From Tribonema minus (Eukaryota; Sar; Xanthophyceae; Tribonematales; Tribonemataceae): DNA of 64,000 nt. How positions within the stretch are numbered: position 1 is the first letter of the stretch; the number at the start of each line of letters is the position of its first letter. The stretch covers positions 1 through 64,000 of the forward strand of contig JAFCMP010000120.1 in NCBI GenBank assembly GCA_017506865.1, written 5' to 3'. Of the stretch, positions 63,628-64,000 are shown in pieces. The notes below the pieces were generated by a model, which was not told the origin of the DNA, ran no database searches, and worked only from the letters and a program-made list of their open reading frames with translations. The position numbers and the translations under genes are program-made.

Positions 63628-64000
63628 AGGCTCCTGCGTGTGTGCCACTGTGCTGCGCTCTGCGCTGGGGTATTACTGCGCAATGAGCCGTATACCTTTC
63701 TGTTGAGAGTAATTGTTGTTTCTATGCTGTGACGCGTTCAGGGTGTGTACCTGCACTTGCATGTGCAAGGCGCCGCTTCAAGTAATTCAGAACGCCTAAA
63801 TAGCAATGTCAACTAGCGTGCCTCAGTATCGTGCAACTTTTGCGACGAGGCTTTGTGTCTACACATCTGTCGCAAGTTTTGTAATGATCACCTGGGCTAC
63901 ATCACACCCCAGCAAGCATCAACATCCAATGGGAGAGATGTCATTTGGTGATGTCGTTTATACGTGATCGTCGAAGCGCATTGAGGCACTTTCAGGCTGT
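63628..64000. other. Downstream of the WD40 gene, right edge
   Basis: 373 bp of lower-GC sequence with no gene seen. It presumably contains the 3' untranslated region. Confidence 0.5.

Noticed and set aside
1-64000. CRISPR arrays, tRNA, rRNA and bacterial operon features
   Set aside because: The regular repeats here are exon-edge echoes in eukaryotic introns with no spacer-repeat regularity. No tRNA or rRNA signature was recognised by eye.

Overview
This is a nuclear DNA window from a GC-rich, intron-rich microbial eukaryote, most likely a microalga. Exons are very GC-rich and encode long Ala, Gly and Ser runs made of GCC/GGC repeats. Introns are large and use GT-AG or occasionally GC-AG ends, and TTAGGG/CCCTAA telomere-type repeats are scattered through them. 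The taxon cannot be fixed from sequence alone. A bacterial-type cellulose-synthase-like GT2 gene, a myosin, an HSF-type factor and a cilium-type WD40 protein would fit a haptophyte-, stramenopile- or green-alga-like organism, but this is inference.

Layout, left to right. (1) 1-3.0 kb: the 5' part of a minus-strand family-2 glycosyltransferase gene (two exons placed) that seems to run off the left edge. (2) 3.3-22.2 kb: a 16-exon minus-strand myosin. (3) 22.8-35.0 kb: an 8-exon minus-strand gene for nucleoporin Nup85/Nup75. (4) 36.2-37.0 kb: an intronless minus-strand HSF-type DNA-binding protein. It is divergent from (5) 37.5-38.9 kb, an intronless plus-strand MMTAG2-family RNA-metabolism-like protein. 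(6) 39.4-41.1 kb: a two-exon plus-strand secreted deiodinase/thioredoxin-fold protein. (7) 42.4-63.6 kb: a 17-exon plus-strand WD40 protein resembling the WDR49/WDR64 group. For the three long genes, splice phases of almost all proposed exons fit one another, which is the main support for the models. The genes look like unrelated housekeeping and cytoskeletal functions, not a pathway cluster.

The striking feature is in the introns. Nearly every long intron of all four intron-rich genes carries one to about ten tandem, progressively decayed copies of the adjacent exon edge, including its splice site. I call these 'exon-edge echoes'. An acceptor-side intron end carries repeats of [intron tail-AG-first exon bases]; a donor-side intron start carries repeats of [last exon bases-GT-intron head]. 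Copies nearest the true exon are usually longest and most similar. They are interleaved with telomere-type repeats, poly-C tracts, a recurrent TTGAAGTTG word and small microsatellites. The short-intron and intronless genes between 36 and 41 kb lack them. I know of no standard name for this architecture. It suggests introns growing by repeated local duplication across splice junctions.

Other notable structures are a ~580-bp near-perfect foldback element inside a Nup85 intron (29.07-29.65 kb), a dispersed ~110-bp intronic repeat with at least four copies on both strands, a perfect 15-bp-stem hairpin just after the myosin stop, two GC-AG introns in the myosin, and two places where an otherwise good exon changes frame.
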